Shown piece after piece: positions 27,277-36,977 of a stretch of DNA of 64,000 nucleotides. The stretch's first letter is position 1, and each line of letters opens with the position of its first letter. The notes below the pieces were generated by a model, which had not been told where the DNA came from, did no database searches, and saw nothing but the letters and a program-made list of their open reading frames with translations. The stretch covers positions 1 to 64,000 of the forward strand of contig NZ_CCAE010000024.1 of NCBI RefSeq assembly GCF_000723405.1, read 5' to 3'. The stretch comes from Hydrogenophaga intermedia (GTDB lineage: Bacteria; Pseudomonadota; Gammaproteobacteria; Burkholderiales; Burkholderiaceae_C). Position numbers and translations under genes: made by a program.

Positions 27277-28368
27277 TCAGCCCGAGAACAGGAAGTTCAT
27301 GACGTCGCCGTCCTTGACGACGTAGTCCTTGCCCTCGGCGCGCATCTTGCCCGCCTCCTTCGCGCCTTGCTCGCCGCCGTGCGCGATGTAGTCGTCGAAG
27401 GCAATGGTCTGGGCGCGGATGTAGCCCTTTTCGAAGTCGGTGTGGATCACACCGGCGGCCTGGGGGCCCGTGTCACCCACGTGGATGGTCCAGGCGCGCA
27501 CTTCCTTCTCGCCAGCGGTGAAGTAGGTCTGCAGGCCCAGCAGGCCATAGGCTGCGCGAATGAGGCGGTGCAGGCCGGGCTCCTCAAGGCCCATCTCCTC
27601 GAGGAACATCTGGCGGTCCTCGTCGTTCATCTCGGCCATCTCGGCTTCGAGCTTGGCGCAAATGGCCACCACTGGCGCCTGCTGGGCCTCGGCGTACGCC
27701 TTCAGGCGATCGAGCAGCGGGTTGTTCTCGAAACCGTCCTCGGCCACGTTGGCCACGAACATCGCGGGCTTGGCGGTGATGAGGAACAGGGGTTTGATCA
27801 GCGCGCGGTCTTCCTTGGAGAGGTCGAGCGTGCGCACGGGCCTGGCTTCGTTCAAGGCGGCCTGGCATTTCTCCAGCACCACCAGCAGCTTCTGCGCTTC
27901 CTTGTCGCCGGCACGCGCGGTCTTCTGCGCGCGCTGCACGCTCTTCTCGACCGTGGACAGGTCGGCCAGGCAGAGTTCGGTCTGGATCACCTCGATGTCG
28001 GCGATCGGGTCGACCTTGCCAGCCACGTGGATGACGTTCGGGTCTTCGAAGCAGCGCACCACGTTGACGGTGGCGTCGGTCTCGCGGATGTGCGCGAGAA
28101 ACTGGTTGCCCAGACCCTCGCCCTTGCTGGCGCCGGCCACCAGGCCCGCGATGTCCACGAACTCGACGATGGCGGGCACGATGCGCTGCGGTTGAACCAC
28201 CTTCGCAAGTTGCGCCAGGCGCGGATCGGGCACCTCGACCACGCCCGTGTTGGGCTCGATGGTGCAGAACGGGTAGTTCTCGGCCGCGATGCCGGCCTTG
28301 GTGAGGGCGTTGAAGAGCGTGGACTTGCCCACGTTGGGCAGGCCCACGATGCCGCATTTCAAGCTCAT
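27277..28368 (-). CDS. ychF: Redox-regulated ATPase YchF (OBG family)
   Basis: A 363-residue Obg-like P-loop NTPase associated with ribosomes and the oxidative stress response. The G1 loop GLPNVGKST is at residues 9-17 and G3 is [18 protein letters not shown]. The G4 position reads NVAED, the NxxE form that gives ATP rather than GTP preference. A coiled-coil insert and a C-terminal TGS domain ([19 protein letters not shown]) follow. Length is normal. Monocistronic between a terminator and the LysR gene. Confidence 0.96.
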   Translation of the reverse strand: MSLKCGIVGLPNVGKSTLFNALTKAGIAAENYPFCTIEPNTGVVEVPDPRLAQLAKVVQPQRIVPAIVEFVDIAGLVAGASKGEGLGNQFLAHIRETDATVNVVRCFEDPNVIHVAGKVDPIADIEVIQTELCLADLSTVEKSVQRAQKTARAGDKEAQKLLVVLEKCQAALNEARPVRTLDLSKEDRALIKPLFLITAKPAMFVANVAEDGFENNPLLDRLKAYAEAQQAPVVAICAKLEAEMAEMNDEDRQMFLEEMGLEEPGLHRLIRAAYGLLGLQTYFTAGEKEVRAWTIHVGDTGPQAAGVIHTDFEKGYIRAQTIAFDDYIAHGGEQGAKEAGKMRAEGKDYVVKDGDVMNFLFSG

Positions 28369-28464
28369 GACGTGGGTGGGGGGTGGTGGCGCGCCGGGGA
28401 TGCCTTCCCCTTGGCGCCGGGAGAAGGGGACGCTGATTGTACTGAGCGTGTACCAAGCGGGCGT

Positions 28465-29364
28465 TCAGGCCCCGCCTCGGGCGGCCTGCGCGCGCACCCA
28501 GCTTGCGAAGGCCTGCGCGGCCGCCGAGTCGGCGGCCGCGCGCAGGCGGCACAGGTAGTAGCCCCGGTCGGTGGTGGCGGCGCCCGCCACCGGCATCACC
28601 AACCGGCCAGCCGCCAGTTCGCTCTGCACCATGCAGCGCTGGACCACCGCCACGCCCATGCCCGAACGGGCTGCCTCGATCAGGTTCATCACCAGGTCGA
28701 AGCCGGTGCCGCGCCAGTTCGCGGGCAGGTGGGCGCCCACGGCGTCGGCCCACAACCCCCAGTTGTCCCGGTAGTTGCTGTGGTAGAGCTTGGGCAGGCC
28801 CAGCAGCGCGTCCGCGCCCTCGACGCCCTGCGCCAGCGCGGGCGCGCACACCGCCACGATCTCGCGCCCGATGAGGTACTGCGCCGCCACCTGCCGGGGC
28901 CAGCGCCGCCGCGCACCGGTCTTGAGCGCGAGCCACAGGTCCACGTCGGCGCGGGTGAAGTCTTCGTCGTGGTGGTATTGGCGGAACTCGATGTCGATGT
29001 CCGGGTGCGCCTGGCGGAACGACTCCAGGCGCGGCAGGAGCCACAGGTTGCCCAGGCTGGGCACCACGGACAGGCGCAGGCGCCGGGTCTCGGGCCGGGC
29101 GCGCACACGGCCCGCGGCGGCTTCCAGCGCCGCCACTGGCGCCTCCACCTGGCCACGCAGTTCGCCGCCCGCCGCCGTGAGGCGCACGCCGCTGGCCGTG
29201 CGATCGAACAGGCGCACGCCGAGGTGGCTTTCTAGCCGGGCCACCGCGCGGCTCACGGCGGCCTGTGTCACGCACAGCTCGTCGGCCGCGCGCCGGAAGC
29301 TGCCGTGCCGGACCACCCCCAAGAAGGCGTGCAACTCCACCAGCGAGGGGCTCAGGATGCGCAT
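28465..29364 (-). CDS. LysR-type transcriptional regulator
   Basis: A 299-residue LTTR. The N-terminal winged HTH is at residues 8-65 (LVELHAFLGVVRHGSFRRAAD, CVTQAAVSRAVARLE, LFDRTASGVRLTAAG), and an effector-binding domain runs from about 95 to 295. It diverges from the Bug-type binding protein gene across 105 bases, so it probably controls that unit and/or itself; the ligand is unknown. The effector domain resembles the GcvA group of LTTRs. Confidence 0.9.
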   Translation of the reverse strand: MRILSPSLVELHAFLGVVRHGSFRRAADELCVTQAAVSRAVARLESHLGVRLFDRTASGVRLTAAGGELRGQVEAPVAALEAAAGRVRARPETRRLRLSVVPSLGNLWLLPRLESFRQAHPDIDIEFRQYHHDEDFTRADVDLWLALKTGARRRWPRQVAAQYLIGREIVAVCAPALAQGVEGADALLGLPKLYHSNYRDNWGLWADAVGAHLPANWRGTGFDLVMNLIEAARSGMGVAVVQRCMVQSELAAGRLVMPVAGAATTDRGYYLCRLRAAADSAAAQAFASWVRAQAARGGA

Positions 29365-29374
29365 GGCGGCGATT

Positions 29375-29383
29375 ACATCATGT
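29375..29383. promoter_or_regulatory. Short dyad in the LysR / Bug intergenic region
   Basis: ACATCATGT is a perfect dyad about 10 bases upstream of the LysR start and 87 bases upstream of the divergent gene. It is a possible LTTR half of a T-N11-A type site, but short, so only tentative. Confidence 0.25.
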
Positions 29384-29469
29384 CATCACCCTCGCCGAAA
29401 ATGTCGTTTGCCCACCCCTGCCCTCGTCCCTACGCTGCGGCTCCTCATTGCTGACGGAGGAGACACCCC

Positions 29470-30450
29470 ATGAACATGCCCACCCTGCTGCGCGCCGCGC
29501 TGACCCTGACCGCCGCGCTGGCCCTGGGCAGCGCCCAGGCGCAGGCCCCTTACCCGAACCGCCCGATCAAGCTGGTCGTGCCCTTCGCGCCCGGCGGCTC
29601 CACCGACCTGGCCGCGCGCCTGGTGGCCGAATACGGCAGCCGCGAACTGGGCCAGTCGATCGTGGTGGAGAACAAGGCCGGTGCCGGCGGCTCCACCGGC
29701 ATGGAATTCGTGGCGCGCTCGGCCCCCGACGGCTACACCCTGGGCATGGCCACGGTCAGCACGCACGGCAGCAACCCGGCGGTGTACGGCAACCGGCTGC
29801 GTTACGACCCGGTGAAGGACTTTGCGCCGATCACCAACGTGGCGACCACGCCCAGCGTGTTCGCGGTGCACCCGAGCACGCCAGCGAACACCATGAAGGA
29901 GTTCATCGCCCTGGCCCAGGCCAACCCCGGCAAATACAGCTTCGCCTCGCCCGGCATGGGCTCGCTGGGCCACGCCAACATCGAGCACTTCATGGCCCTG
30001 GCGAAGTTCCAGTTGCTGCACATCCCCTACAAGGGCGCGGGGCAAGCCATGACGGATGCCCTCTCGGGCCAGGTGACCGCCATTACCGACAACCTGCCGT
30101 CGGCACTGACGAACATCCAGTCCGGCAAGCTGCGCGCACTGGCGGTGCTGAGCGAGAAACGCTCGCCCTCGCTGCCGGATGTGCCCACGTACGGCGAGCT
30201 CGGATTCCCGCAGATGGGCACGGGCGGCTGGTTCGGCGTCGTGGCGCCGGCGGGCACGCCGCCCGAGGTGGTCGCCAGGCTCAATGCCGCCCTGCACAAG
30301 GCCATGAAGATCCCCGCCTTCATCCAGAAGATGGACGAGTCGGGCGCGACGCTGATTCCGGGCACGCCGCAGGCATTCGCCCAGCAGATCCAGCAGGCCA
30401 TGGAGCGCTACGCGCGCGTGGCGAAGATGGCCAAGATCTCGCTGGACTGA
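29470..30450 (+). CDS. Bug/TctC-family periplasmic solute-binding protein
   Basis: A 326-residue extracytoplasmic binding protein. A Sec signal peptide covers about 1-25 (hydrophobic AALTLTAALALGSAQAQA). The mature protein has the family start YPNRPIKLVVPFAPGGSTD, the ENKAGAGGSTG loop and the LGHANIEHFM and PYKGAGQAM segments that line the ligand cleft. Such proteins capture carboxylates and similar anions; many in Burkholderiales are orphans without adjacent tctAB membrane genes, as here. A GGAGGAGACACC stretch precedes the ATG. The hutG-like gene follows by three bases, hinting at a linked substrate. Confidence 0.9.
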   Translation: MNMPTLLRAALTLTAALALGSAQAQAPYPNRPIKLVVPFAPGGSTDLAARLVAEYGSRELGQSIVVENKAGAGGSTGMEFVARSAPDGYTLGMATVSTHGSNPAVYGNRLRYDPVKDFAPITNVATTPSVFAVHPSTPANTMKEFIALAQANPGKYSFASPGMGSLGHANIEHFMALAKFQLLHIPYKGAGQAMTDALSGQVTAITDNLPSALTNIQSGKLRALAVLSEKRSPSLPDVPTYGELGFPQMGTGGWFGVVAPAGTPPEVVARLNAALHKAMKIPAFIQKMDESGATLIPGTPQAFAQQIQQAMERYARVAKMAKISLD

Positions 30451-30453
30451 TCG

Positions 30454-31311
30454 ATGCCGCTCGACACGCCGTTCACGCTGCACCGTCCACTGACCGCGCC
30501 CGTGCCGCTGGTGTGCGACTCGCCGCACAGCGGCACCGACTACCCGGCCGACTACGACCACGCCGTGCCGCGCGCCTTGCTGCGCCGCGGCGAGGACACG
30601 CACGTGGACGCGCTGTGGGCGGCGGTGCCCGCGGTGGGCGGCAGCCTGCTGGCCGCCCACTTTCCGCGCACCTACATCGACTGCAACCGCACGGAGGACG
30701 ACCTCGACGCGGACCTGCTCGATGGCCCCTGGCCGCAGCCGCTGAACCCCGGCGAGAAAACGCGCCTGGGCTACGGCCTGGTCTGGCGCAACATCGCCGC
30801 CGACACGCCGATCTATGCCCGCCGGCTCACGGTGTCCGAGGTGCGCGCGCGCATCGAACGCTGCTACCGCCCCTACCACGCGGCGCTGACGCGCTGCATC
30901 GAGGACACCGCCGTGCGCTTCGGGGCGGTCTGGCACCTCAACCTGCATTCCATGCCCAACGACGCCTACGAGCGCCTGCGCATCCGCAGCCCGCGCCCGC
31001 TGGCGGATTTCGTGCTGGGCGACCGCGACGGCAGCACCTGTGAGCCGGCCTTCGTCGATCTGGTGGAGAGCGGGCTGCGCGCCCGCGGGTACACCGTGGC
31101 CCGCAACGACCCGTACAAGGGCGTGCAACTGATCGCACGCATCGGCCAGCCCGCGCGGCGGCGGCACAGCCTGCAGATCGAGATCCGCCGACCGACCTAC
31201 ATGGATGAGGTCACGCGCGAGCGCAACGCCGGCTTCGCCACTGTGCAGCGCGACCTGGGCGACCTGGCCGCCACGCTGGCGCGCTACGCGAGCGAACAGG
31301 CCGCCCGCTAA
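30454..31311 (+). CDS. N-formylglutamate amidohydrolase (HutG-like)
   Basis: A 285-residue member of the N-formylglutamate amidohydrolase family, which releases formate and glutamate in one branch of histidine degradation. The metal-site motif [11 protein letters not shown] is at about 21-31, [16 protein letters not shown] follows, and WHLNLHSMP and the late [14 protein letters not shown] complete the core. It is cotranscribed with the upstream Bug protein. No other hut genes are nearby, so the substrate could be another N-formyl or N-acyl amino acid. Confidence 0.82.
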   Translation: MPLDTPFTLHRPLTAPVPLVCDSPHSGTDYPADYDHAVPRALLRRGEDTHVDALWAAVPAVGGSLLAAHFPRTYIDCNRTEDDLDADLLDGPWPQPLNPGEKTRLGYGLVWRNIAADTPIYARRLTVSEVRARIERCYRPYHAALTRCIEDTAVRFGAVWHLNLHSMPNDAYERLRIRSPRPLADFVLGDRDGSTCEPAFVDLVESGLRARGYTVARNDPYKGVQLIARIGQPARRRHSLQIEIRRPTYMDEVTRERNAGFATVQRDLGDLAATLARYASEQAAR

Positions 31312-31322
31312 GGCGGCGCACC

Positions 31323-31343
31323 CGCCACGCGTCACGCGTGGCG
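31323..31343. terminator. Hairpin between hutG-like gene and iorA
   Basis: A perfect 9-bp stem with a TCA loop (CGCCACGCG / CGCGTGGCG). No T-run follows, so it may be a Rho-dependent pause or an mRNA-end stabiliser rather than an intrinsic terminator. Confidence 0.4.
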
Positions 31344-31408
31344 TGATCGTTCAAGACGGCGGAGCGGCCGGCGCGCAGCATGCGGGCTCCTCGATTGGGA
31401 GACCCGCC

Positions 31409-31882
31409 ATGGAACTCGACATCAACGGACAGCGCCAGGCCATCGCGCCGGCTTGGCGCGACGAGCGACTGCTCTGGGTGCTGCGCGAACACCTGGGCCT
31501 CGTGGGCAGCAAGCACGGCTGTGGTGTGGGCCAGTGCGGCGCCTGCACGGTGCTGGTGGACGGCGTGCCGGCGCGCAGTTGCCTGCTGCCGGTCAGCGCC
31601 GCCGCCGGCCGACGCATCACCACCGTGGAAGGACTGGCCAGCGCCGGGAAGGGCCTGCACCCCGTCCAGCAGGCCTGGCTCGACGAGCGCGTGCCGCAAT
31701 GCGGCTACTGCCAGGCCGGCCAGATCGTCGCCGCGGCCGCCCTGCTGCACGAGCACCCGGTGCCCAGCGACGCGCAGATCGACGCCGCGCTGGCCGGGCA
31801 CCTGTGCCGCTGCGGCACGCAGCAGCGCGTGCGCGCGGCCGTGCACCGCGCGGCCCGCGCGCTGGCCGAGGGCGCGCAATGA
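31409..31882 (+). CDS. iorA: Isoquinoline 1-oxidoreductase-type small subunit, two [2Fe-2S] clusters
   Basis: A 157-residue small subunit of a xanthine-oxidase-family molybdenum hydroxylase. The N-terminal plant-ferredoxin cluster uses Cys38, Cys43, Cys46 and Cys58 ([12 protein letters not shown]). The second, helical cluster uses Cys98, Cys101, Cys133 and Cys135 ([15 protein letters not shown]). It passes electrons from the molybdenum site. The ATG follows a purine-rich GGGAGA. The TGA overlaps the iorB ATG (ATGA). The true substrate (N-heterocycle or aldehyde) cannot be read from sequence. Confidence 0.88.
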   Translation: MELDINGQRQAIAPAWRDERLLWVLREHLGLVGSKHGCGVGQCGACTVLVDGVPARSCLLPVSAAAGRRITTVEGLASAGKGLHPVQQAWLDERVPQCGYCQAGQIVAAAALLHEHPVPSDAQIDAALAGHLCRCGTQQRVRAAVHRAARALAEGAQ

Positions 31883-33936
31883 AGCGCCGTGGCTTCCTGC
31901 AGGCGGGTACGGGCCTTGTGGTGGGCTTCGCCCTGCCGGGCTGCACGTTGCCGGTGTTTCCCAAGCGGCCGGTGTCGGGCTACGAGGACGCGCTCGGCTG
32001 GATCCACCATGAGCAGGGGCGCTTCACGCTGCGCCTGCCGCGCGCCGAGATGGGCCAGCAGATCGCAACGGCGCTGCGGCAAGTGGCGGCAGACGAACTG
32101 GGCGTGGACGCCCGCAGCGTCGAACTCGTCCTGCCCACCACGGGCGACACGGCCCGTGTGCGCGCCACCGTGGGCAGCGAATCGGTGCGCGACTTCGCGC
32201 TGCCCCTGGCCCAGGCCTGCGCCACCTTGCGCGAGGCCCTGGCGCGCGGCGACACGCAGGGGCAACTCGAGGCCGAACCCTTGCCGGCGTCGTCGCTGCG
32301 CGCGTTCCGCCGCCGCCCTGAGCCGCGGGCGCCACTGCCGCTCGTGCACGGCCACGAGATCGTCACCGGCGCCCCGCTGTACGTGGCGGACGTTCGGCCT
32401 CCCGGCCTGCTGTTCGGTCGCGTGCTGCGCGCACCGACCTCGCCCGAACTCCCGTCGCGGCCCGTGGAGTGGAACGACGCCGCCGCCCGCGCCGTGCCCG
32501 GCTTCGTGGCCTTGGTGCGCGACGAGCGCCTGCGTCAGGCTCAGGCCCACGGACTGGGCCTCGTGGCGCGCACACCGGGCGCGCTCGACCGCATCGAGGC
32601 CGCCCTGTCCGTGCGCTGGCAAAGTAAGAGTGGTGGCCACGACGGCGCCAGCGTCGCGCGGCTGCTCGACGTCGACACGCACCGCGCGCGCGGGCGCCTG
32701 CCGCACGAGGTGCTGGACGCGGGCCGCGTGGACGAAGGCGCGGCCTGGGACGTCGATCTGCGCATCGACATTCCCTTCGCGGCCCACGCCGCCATCGAGC
32801 CGCGCGCGGCGGTAGCCGCGCCGGGTGCTGACGGCACGCTTGATCTGTGGGTCGGCTCGCAGGACGCCTGGTACCAGCGCGACGTGGTGAGCCAGACCCT
32901 GGGCCTCGACGCGCAGCGCGTGCGCGTGCACCCCTGCCGCGTGGGCGGCGCCTTCGGCGGCAAAACGATCTGCACGGTGGAACTTGAGGCCGCGTTGCTG
33001 TGCGAAGCCGTGCGCGCGCCCGTGAAGGTGCAATGGACCCGCACGCAGGAGTTGCGCCAGGGCTTCCACCGCCCGCCTTCCAGCCACCGCCTGCGCGCAC
33101 GCCTTCGCGAGGGGCGGCTGGTCGACTGGCAGCACCACTTCGCCAGCAGCCACATCCTGTTCACCTCGGCCGGCGTGCCGGCCTGGCTGCAGCGCATCAC
33201 CGACACCGTGGCCGGCGACCCCGGCGTGGCGCGCGGCGCCGCGCTGCCCTACCGCGTGCCGAACACCGACGTGCGCTTCGCGCTGGTACGCCTGCCGGTG
33301 TTCACCGGCCCCTGGCGCGGGCTGGGCGCGGGGCCGAACGGCCTGGCCATCGAGTCCGCCATCGACGAGTGCGCGCACGCCGCCGGGCTGGACCCGGTCG
33401 CCTTCCACCTCGACCACCTCACCGATGCGCGCCTGGCGCGCACGCTGCGCGCCGCCGTGGCCGCCGCGCCACCCGCGCCAAGCGGCCCGCGCAGTGGACG
33501 CGGCGTGGCCTGCGGCACCTACAAGCAGCTCAGCCACGCAGCCGTGGTGGCCGACGTGCAGGTGGCGCCCGACGGCACGGTGCGGATCACGCGCCTGGGC
33601 TGCGCACACGACAGCGGTCACCTCATCGACCCCGACACGGTGCGCGCCCAGTGCGAAGGCAACCTCGTGTGGGGCTTGGGCATGGCCTTGAGCGACGCGC
33701 TGGAGGTGGCCGCGGGTGGCGTGAGCAGCGACAGCTTCGCCAGCGCGCCCATCCCCCGCATCCACGACCTGCCGCCGCTGGACGTGGTGCTGATCGACGA
33801 AGGCGAGGCGCCGGGCGGCGCGGGCGAAACGATCATCGTCGCCGCGGCGGCGGCGATCGCCAACGCCGTGCGCGCCGCCACCGGCCACCGGGTCACGCGA
33901 TTTCCCATCAACCCGGCCGTTCTGGCGCAGACTTGA
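31879..33936 (+). CDS. iorB: Isoquinoline 1-oxidoreductase-type large subunit (molybdopterin-binding)
   Basis: A 685-residue molybdopterin-binding subunit. It begins with a twin-arginine-like leader ([22 protein letters not shown]) in which Cys22 could also form a lipobox. IorB features follow: [33 protein letters not shown], the GGAFGGKT loop, [11 protein letters not shown], and the catalytic glutamate Glu650 in PGGAGETII. At 685 residues it is about 50-100 shorter than the IorB proteins I know. No cytochrome or CoxG/XdhC maturation gene is adjacent. It is followed at four bases by an AraC-type regulator. Confidence 0.86.
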   Translation: MKRRGFLQAGTGLVVGFALPGCTLPVFPKRPVSGYEDALGWIHHEQGRFTLRLPRAEMGQQIATALRQVAADELGVDARSVELVLPTTGDTARVRATVGSESVRDFALPLAQACATLREALARGDTQGQLEAEPLPASSLRAFRRRPEPRAPLPLVHGHEIVTGAPLYVADVRPPGLLFGRVLRAPTSPELPSRPVEWNDAAARAVPGFVALVRDERLRQAQAHGLGLVARTPGALDRIEAALSVRWQSKSGGHDGASVARLLDVDTHRARGRLPHEVLDAGRVDEGAAWDVDLRIDIPFAAHAAIEPRAAVAAPGADGTLDLWVGSQDAWYQRDVVSQTLGLDAQRVRVHPCRVGGAFGGKTICTVELEAALLCEAVRAPVKVQWTRTQELRQGFHRPPSSHRLRARLREGRLVDWQHHFASSHILFTSAGVPAWLQRITDTVAGDPGVARGAALPYRVPNTDVRFALVRLPVFTGPWRGLGAGPNGLAIESAIDECAHAAGLDPVAFHLDHLTDARLARTLRAAVAAAPPAPSGPRSGRGVACGTYKQLSHAAVVADVQVAPDGTVRITRLGCAHDSGHLIDPDTVRAQCEGNLVWGLGMALSDALEVAAGGVSSDSFASAPIPRIHDLPPLDVVLIDEGEAPGGAGETIIVAAAAAIANAVRAATGHRVTRFPINPAVLAQT

Positions 33937-33940
33937 GCCC

Positions 33941-34861
33941 ATGGACGATTTCGCGCCGGCCGCGATGATGCGCGTGGTGCACCAGGGCCTGCGCCGCCAG
34001 GGCCTGGCACTACCCCCCGCCGCGCCCAGCCACCTGGGCCGCGTGGCGCTGCCCGACAAGCGCGCGCGCCTGCAGGCCGTGTGGCAGGCGCATGGCCCCG
34101 GCGTCATCGCGCGCCTGGGCGAAGCCGTGCACGACCTGCCGGACGACCCCCTGCTCACCGCCTTCGCCCCGGCGCGCGACCCGTTCGATCTGCTGGAACG
34201 CTGGCAGCGGCTGGAGCGCTTCGTGCACTCGCGCCACCGCGTCGAGGTGCGCGCCACCGGGCCAGCGGCGCTGAGCCTGCGCCACCTGTCGCTGCGCCGC
34301 GCGGAGCCGCCCACCGACGCCGAGGACCTGCTGGTCGTCGGCCTGCTGCTGGCGCTGACGCAGCGGCTGGGTATATCGGGTCTGCGCGCGCGGCCATGCG
34401 GTACGCGGTCCTGGCTGTTCGACGATGGCTGGCGCGCCACGCGCTGGCCCCCGCCACTGCACGCCTGGGAATGGGAATGGCGTGGCACCACGCGGCCGCC
34501 GGCCGCCGATGCATCGCACACGCCGCTCAACCTGCTTCAAGCCGACCCGGCGCGTGGCTGGACGCTCGCGCGCCTGTCGCAGGCCATGGGCCTGGCGCCG
34601 CGCACCCTGCAGCGCCGACTCGCCGACCAGGGCGCGCACTTCAGTGGCCTGCTCGTGCAGGCGCGCCTGAACCATTCGGCGCACCATCTCGCCAGCGGTG
34701 CGACCTCACTCGCCGAGGTGGGTTACCTCAGCGGTTTTGCCGACCAGCCGCACTTCACGCGGCAGTTTCGCGCCCACACCGGCCTCACCCCGGCGCAGTT
34801 CCGCGACCAGTTCGGCACCGGGGCGCCAGGCCCGCTCAGTCGAAGCGCCAGTCCCCGCTGA
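33941..34861 (+). CDS. AraC-family transcriptional regulator
   Basis: A 306-residue regulator. The N-terminal region (about 1-190) resembles the AraC-associated 'arabinose-binding domain-like' module found in OruR/ArgR-type proteins. The C-terminal 100 residues hold the double HTH: WTLARLSQAMGLAPRTLQRRLADQG and a second HTH ending LAEVGYLSGFADQPHFTRQFRAHTGLTPAQFR. It starts four bases after iorB, so it is probably part of that operon and its local regulator. Its 3' end overlaps the convergent MOSC gene by 26 bases. Confidence 0.88.
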   Translation: MDDFAPAAMMRVVHQGLRRQGLALPPAAPSHLGRVALPDKRARLQAVWQAHGPGVIARLGEAVHDLPDDPLLTAFAPARDPFDLLERWQRLERFVHSRHRVEVRATGPAALSLRHLSLRRAEPPTDAEDLLVVGLLLALTQRLGISGLRARPCGTRSWLFDDGWRATRWPPPLHAWEWEWRGTTRPPAADASHTPLNLLQADPARGWTLARLSQAMGLAPRTLQRRLADQGAHFSGLLVQARLNHSAHHLASGATSLAEVGYLSGFADQPHFTRQFRAHTGLTPAQFRDQFGTGAPGPLSRSASPR

Positions 34862-35720
34862 CGCGCTGCCCCACGCGCAGCATCCGGCCATCGCCTTCCA
34901 GCACGATGGCGTTCATGCCGAAAGTGATGGCGCCGCCCACGCGCGGGTCCGCGCGGTAGCCGCGCAGCGCGTCGCCCACCACGTGGCCGGGCAGCGCGGA
35001 ATCGGGGTCGACGTCGGGGATCGGGCAGCGCGCGCAAGGCTTCACCGGTTCGATCACGGCCGGGCCGTCGTCGGTGGTGATGGTCAGCGCGCCCACGCGG
35101 TCCTCGTCGTGCGACTGCAGGCCGCCGAGCACGATGTTCGGCCGCACGCGGCGCTGGTCCACCGGCGCGTGGCCATCACCCACCAGGCGGGCGTTGAGTT
35201 CGTCCAGCGAGGCGGCGCTGGTCAGCAGCACCGCGAAGCCGTCGGCGAACTGGGTAGCGGCCTCGCGGCCACCGGTCCACTTCGGGTCGCTGGGGCGGCG
35301 CACCTCGGGGTCAAAGCGCGCCAGGCGCAGGCGTTTGAGCGAATCGGGCGCGTCCGGCCCCAGGAAATCGCTGAACCACTGGGCCGCGATGTCGCCCATG
35401 TCGTAGGCCTCGACGGTGTCGTTCCACACGCGCACCGTGGCCGGGTCCTCGGCTGCGTCCAGCGCCAGATGCAGCGACAGCATGCCCGGCGCGCGCAGCA
35501 CCAGTTGCCCCAACTTGAAGCTGGGCTGGATCAGCGCCATGCGCGGCAGTTCGCGCTGCGTCACGAATTCGCCTTGTTGGTCGACCACCATCCAGGCCCG
35601 GTCGTAGAGCAGGCCGGTGTCGGTCAGCTCGGCTTCTTCCAGGCGCACCCCGGCGCAGGATTTGACGGGGTAGATCCAGAGTTGCTCGATGGTGGCCTGG
35701 ACGTCGTCGGTGTCGCTCAT
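34836..35720 (-). CDS. MOSC-domain protein (YcbX-like)
   Basis: A 294-residue protein. An N-terminal MOSC_N beta-barrel (IEQLWIYPVKSCAGVRLEEAEL, LLYDRAWMVVD) precedes the MOSC domain, where the molybdenum-cofactor cysteine lies in EPVKPCARCPIPDVD. YcbX/mARC-like proteins reduce N-hydroxylated compounds with electrons from a flavin or iron-sulfur partner. No C-terminal 2Fe-2S domain is present, so a separate partner is expected. ATG 35718-35720. Tail-to-tail overlap of 26 bases with the AraC gene; divergent from the UbiH-like gene. Confidence 0.85.
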   Translation of the reverse strand: MSDTDDVQATIEQLWIYPVKSCAGVRLEEAELTDTGLLYDRAWMVVDQQGEFVTQRELPRMALIQPSFKLGQLVLRAPGMLSLHLALDAAEDPATVRVWNDTVEAYDMGDIAAQWFSDFLGPDAPDSLKRLRLARFDPEVRRPSDPKWTGGREAATQFADGFAVLLTSAASLDELNARLVGDGHAPVDQRRVRPNIVLGGLQSHDEDRVGALTITTDDGPAVIEPVKPCARCPIPDVDPDSALPGHVVGDALRGYRADPRVGGAITFGMNAIVLEGDGRMLRVGQRVSGDWRFD

Positions 35721-35783
35721 GGTGGCTGATGGGATGGATGCGGGGTATCGGTATCGGCGAAACGCCGGATTGTGCCGCGCTCC

Positions 35784-35789
35784 TAGAAT
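35784..35789 (+). promoter_or_regulatory. Candidate -10 box (TAGAAT) for a leaderless transcript
   Basis: TAGAAT lies seven bases before the ATG of the UbiH-like gene, placing the predicted transcription start at the start codon. No Shine-Dalgarno sequence is present, consistent with leaderless initiation. Confidence 0.55.
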
Positions 35790-35796
35790 CCCGCTC

Positions 35797-36933
35797 ATGC
35801 CCAGTTCATCCTCCCCCCGACGCGCCGACGTGGCCATCCGCGGCGCCGGCGTGGTGGGCCAGGCGCTGGCCCTGCTGCTCGCGCAAGACCGCCTGCGCGT
35901 GGCCCTGGTGGCCCCCGAATCCCCTCCCCGCGCCCACGACGTGCGCGCCTACGCCCTGAACAAGGCCTCGCGCGAGCTGCTCGTGTCCCTGCGCGCCTGG
36001 CCCGACGCCGTGCCCGGCGCCGTGACGCCCGTGCGCGCCATGCAGGTCTGGGGCGACGACGGCGGGCAACTGGGTTTCGACGCGGGCGAATTGGGCGCCG
36101 AGGCCCTGGCCTGGATCGTGGACGTGCCCGCGCTGGAACAGCGCCTGGCCGACGCGGTGGGCTTCGCCGCCGGCGTCGAACGGGTCAACGAGGCCCCGCC
36201 CGCCCGCCTGACGGTGGTGTGCGAGGGCCGCCACAGCGCCACCCGGGAGGCCCTGGGCATCGACTACGACACCCACGCCTACCCTCACAAGGCCCTGGCC
36301 GCGCGGCTGCGCGCCGAACAGCCGCACGGCGGCGTGGCGCGCCAGTGGTTCGCCCACGGCGAGGTGCTGGCCCTGCTGCCCATGGGCGGCGCCGACGGCC
36401 ACGAACTCGCCCTGGTGTGGTCGCTGCCGGCGCAGCAGGCCGACGAATGGCTCAAGGCCGAGCCCGCGGCCTTCGCCGAGGCCGTGCAGGCGCGCAGCGC
36501 CCAGGCCCTGGGCGCCCTCACGCCGTTGGCCCCGGCGCAGGCCTGGCCACTGCAGCTCTCCCGCGCGCAGCGCTGGTTCACCCATACCCCGCAGGGCGCC
36601 GTGGCCCTGGCCGGCGACGCCGCCCACGCCGTGCACCCGCTGGCCGGCCAGGGCCTGAACCTGGGCCTGGCCGACGCCGCCGAGCTGGCCCGCGTGCTGC
36701 ACGCCCGCGAGTACTGGCGCGAACTCGGCGACGCCAAACTGCTCAGACGCTACGAACGCGCCCGCGCGGCCGACGTTCAGGCCATGTCCGCCGTCACCGA
36801 CGGCCTGTTCTCCCTGTTCGGCCTGAGCGATCCGCGCGTGCAGTTGCTGCGCAACCGCGGGCTCGCCGGCTTTCACCGCAGCGGCCCGCTCAAGCGCTGG
36901 TTCGCGCGCCAGGCCATGGGCCTGTCGCTCTGA
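35797..36933 (+). CDS. FAD-dependent monooxygenase of the UbiH/UbiF/COQ6 family
   Basis: A 378-residue flavoprotein. The N-terminal dinucleotide fold is [17 protein letters not shown] at about 13-29. The second FAD motif is GAVALAGDAAHAVHPLAGQGLNLGLADA near 267-294, the signature of ubiquinone hydroxylases. The usual middle DG motif is replaced by VVCEGRHSATREALG. Likely role: a ring hydroxylation in ubiquinone synthesis; the C5, C1 or C6 position cannot be assigned. Followed after 44 bases by the dsbC-like gene. Confidence 0.85.
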   Translation: MPSSSSPRRADVAIRGAGVVGQALALLLAQDRLRVALVAPESPPRAHDVRAYALNKASRELLVSLRAWPDAVPGAVTPVRAMQVWGDDGGQLGFDAGELGAEALAWIVDVPALEQRLADAVGFAAGVERVNEAPPARLTVVCEGRHSATREALGIDYDTHAYPHKALAARLRAEQPHGGVARQWFAHGEVLALLPMGGADGHELALVWSLPAQQADEWLKAEPAAFAEAVQARSAQALGALTPLAPAQAWPLQLSRAQRWFTHTPQGAVALAGDAAHAVHPLAGQGLNLGLADAAELARVLHAREYWRELGDAKLLRRYERARAADVQAMSAVTDGLFSLFGLSDPRVQLLRNRGLAGFHRSGPLKRWFARQAMGLSL

Positions 36934-36977
36934 ACCGCCACGCCCCCTTCCTACACGGTTTCCCACGAGGCCCATTC

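Noticed and set aside
34001-34020. TGGCAC in the AraC gene as a sigma-54 promoter
   Set aside because: No TTGC at the required spacing, and it is inside a coding region.
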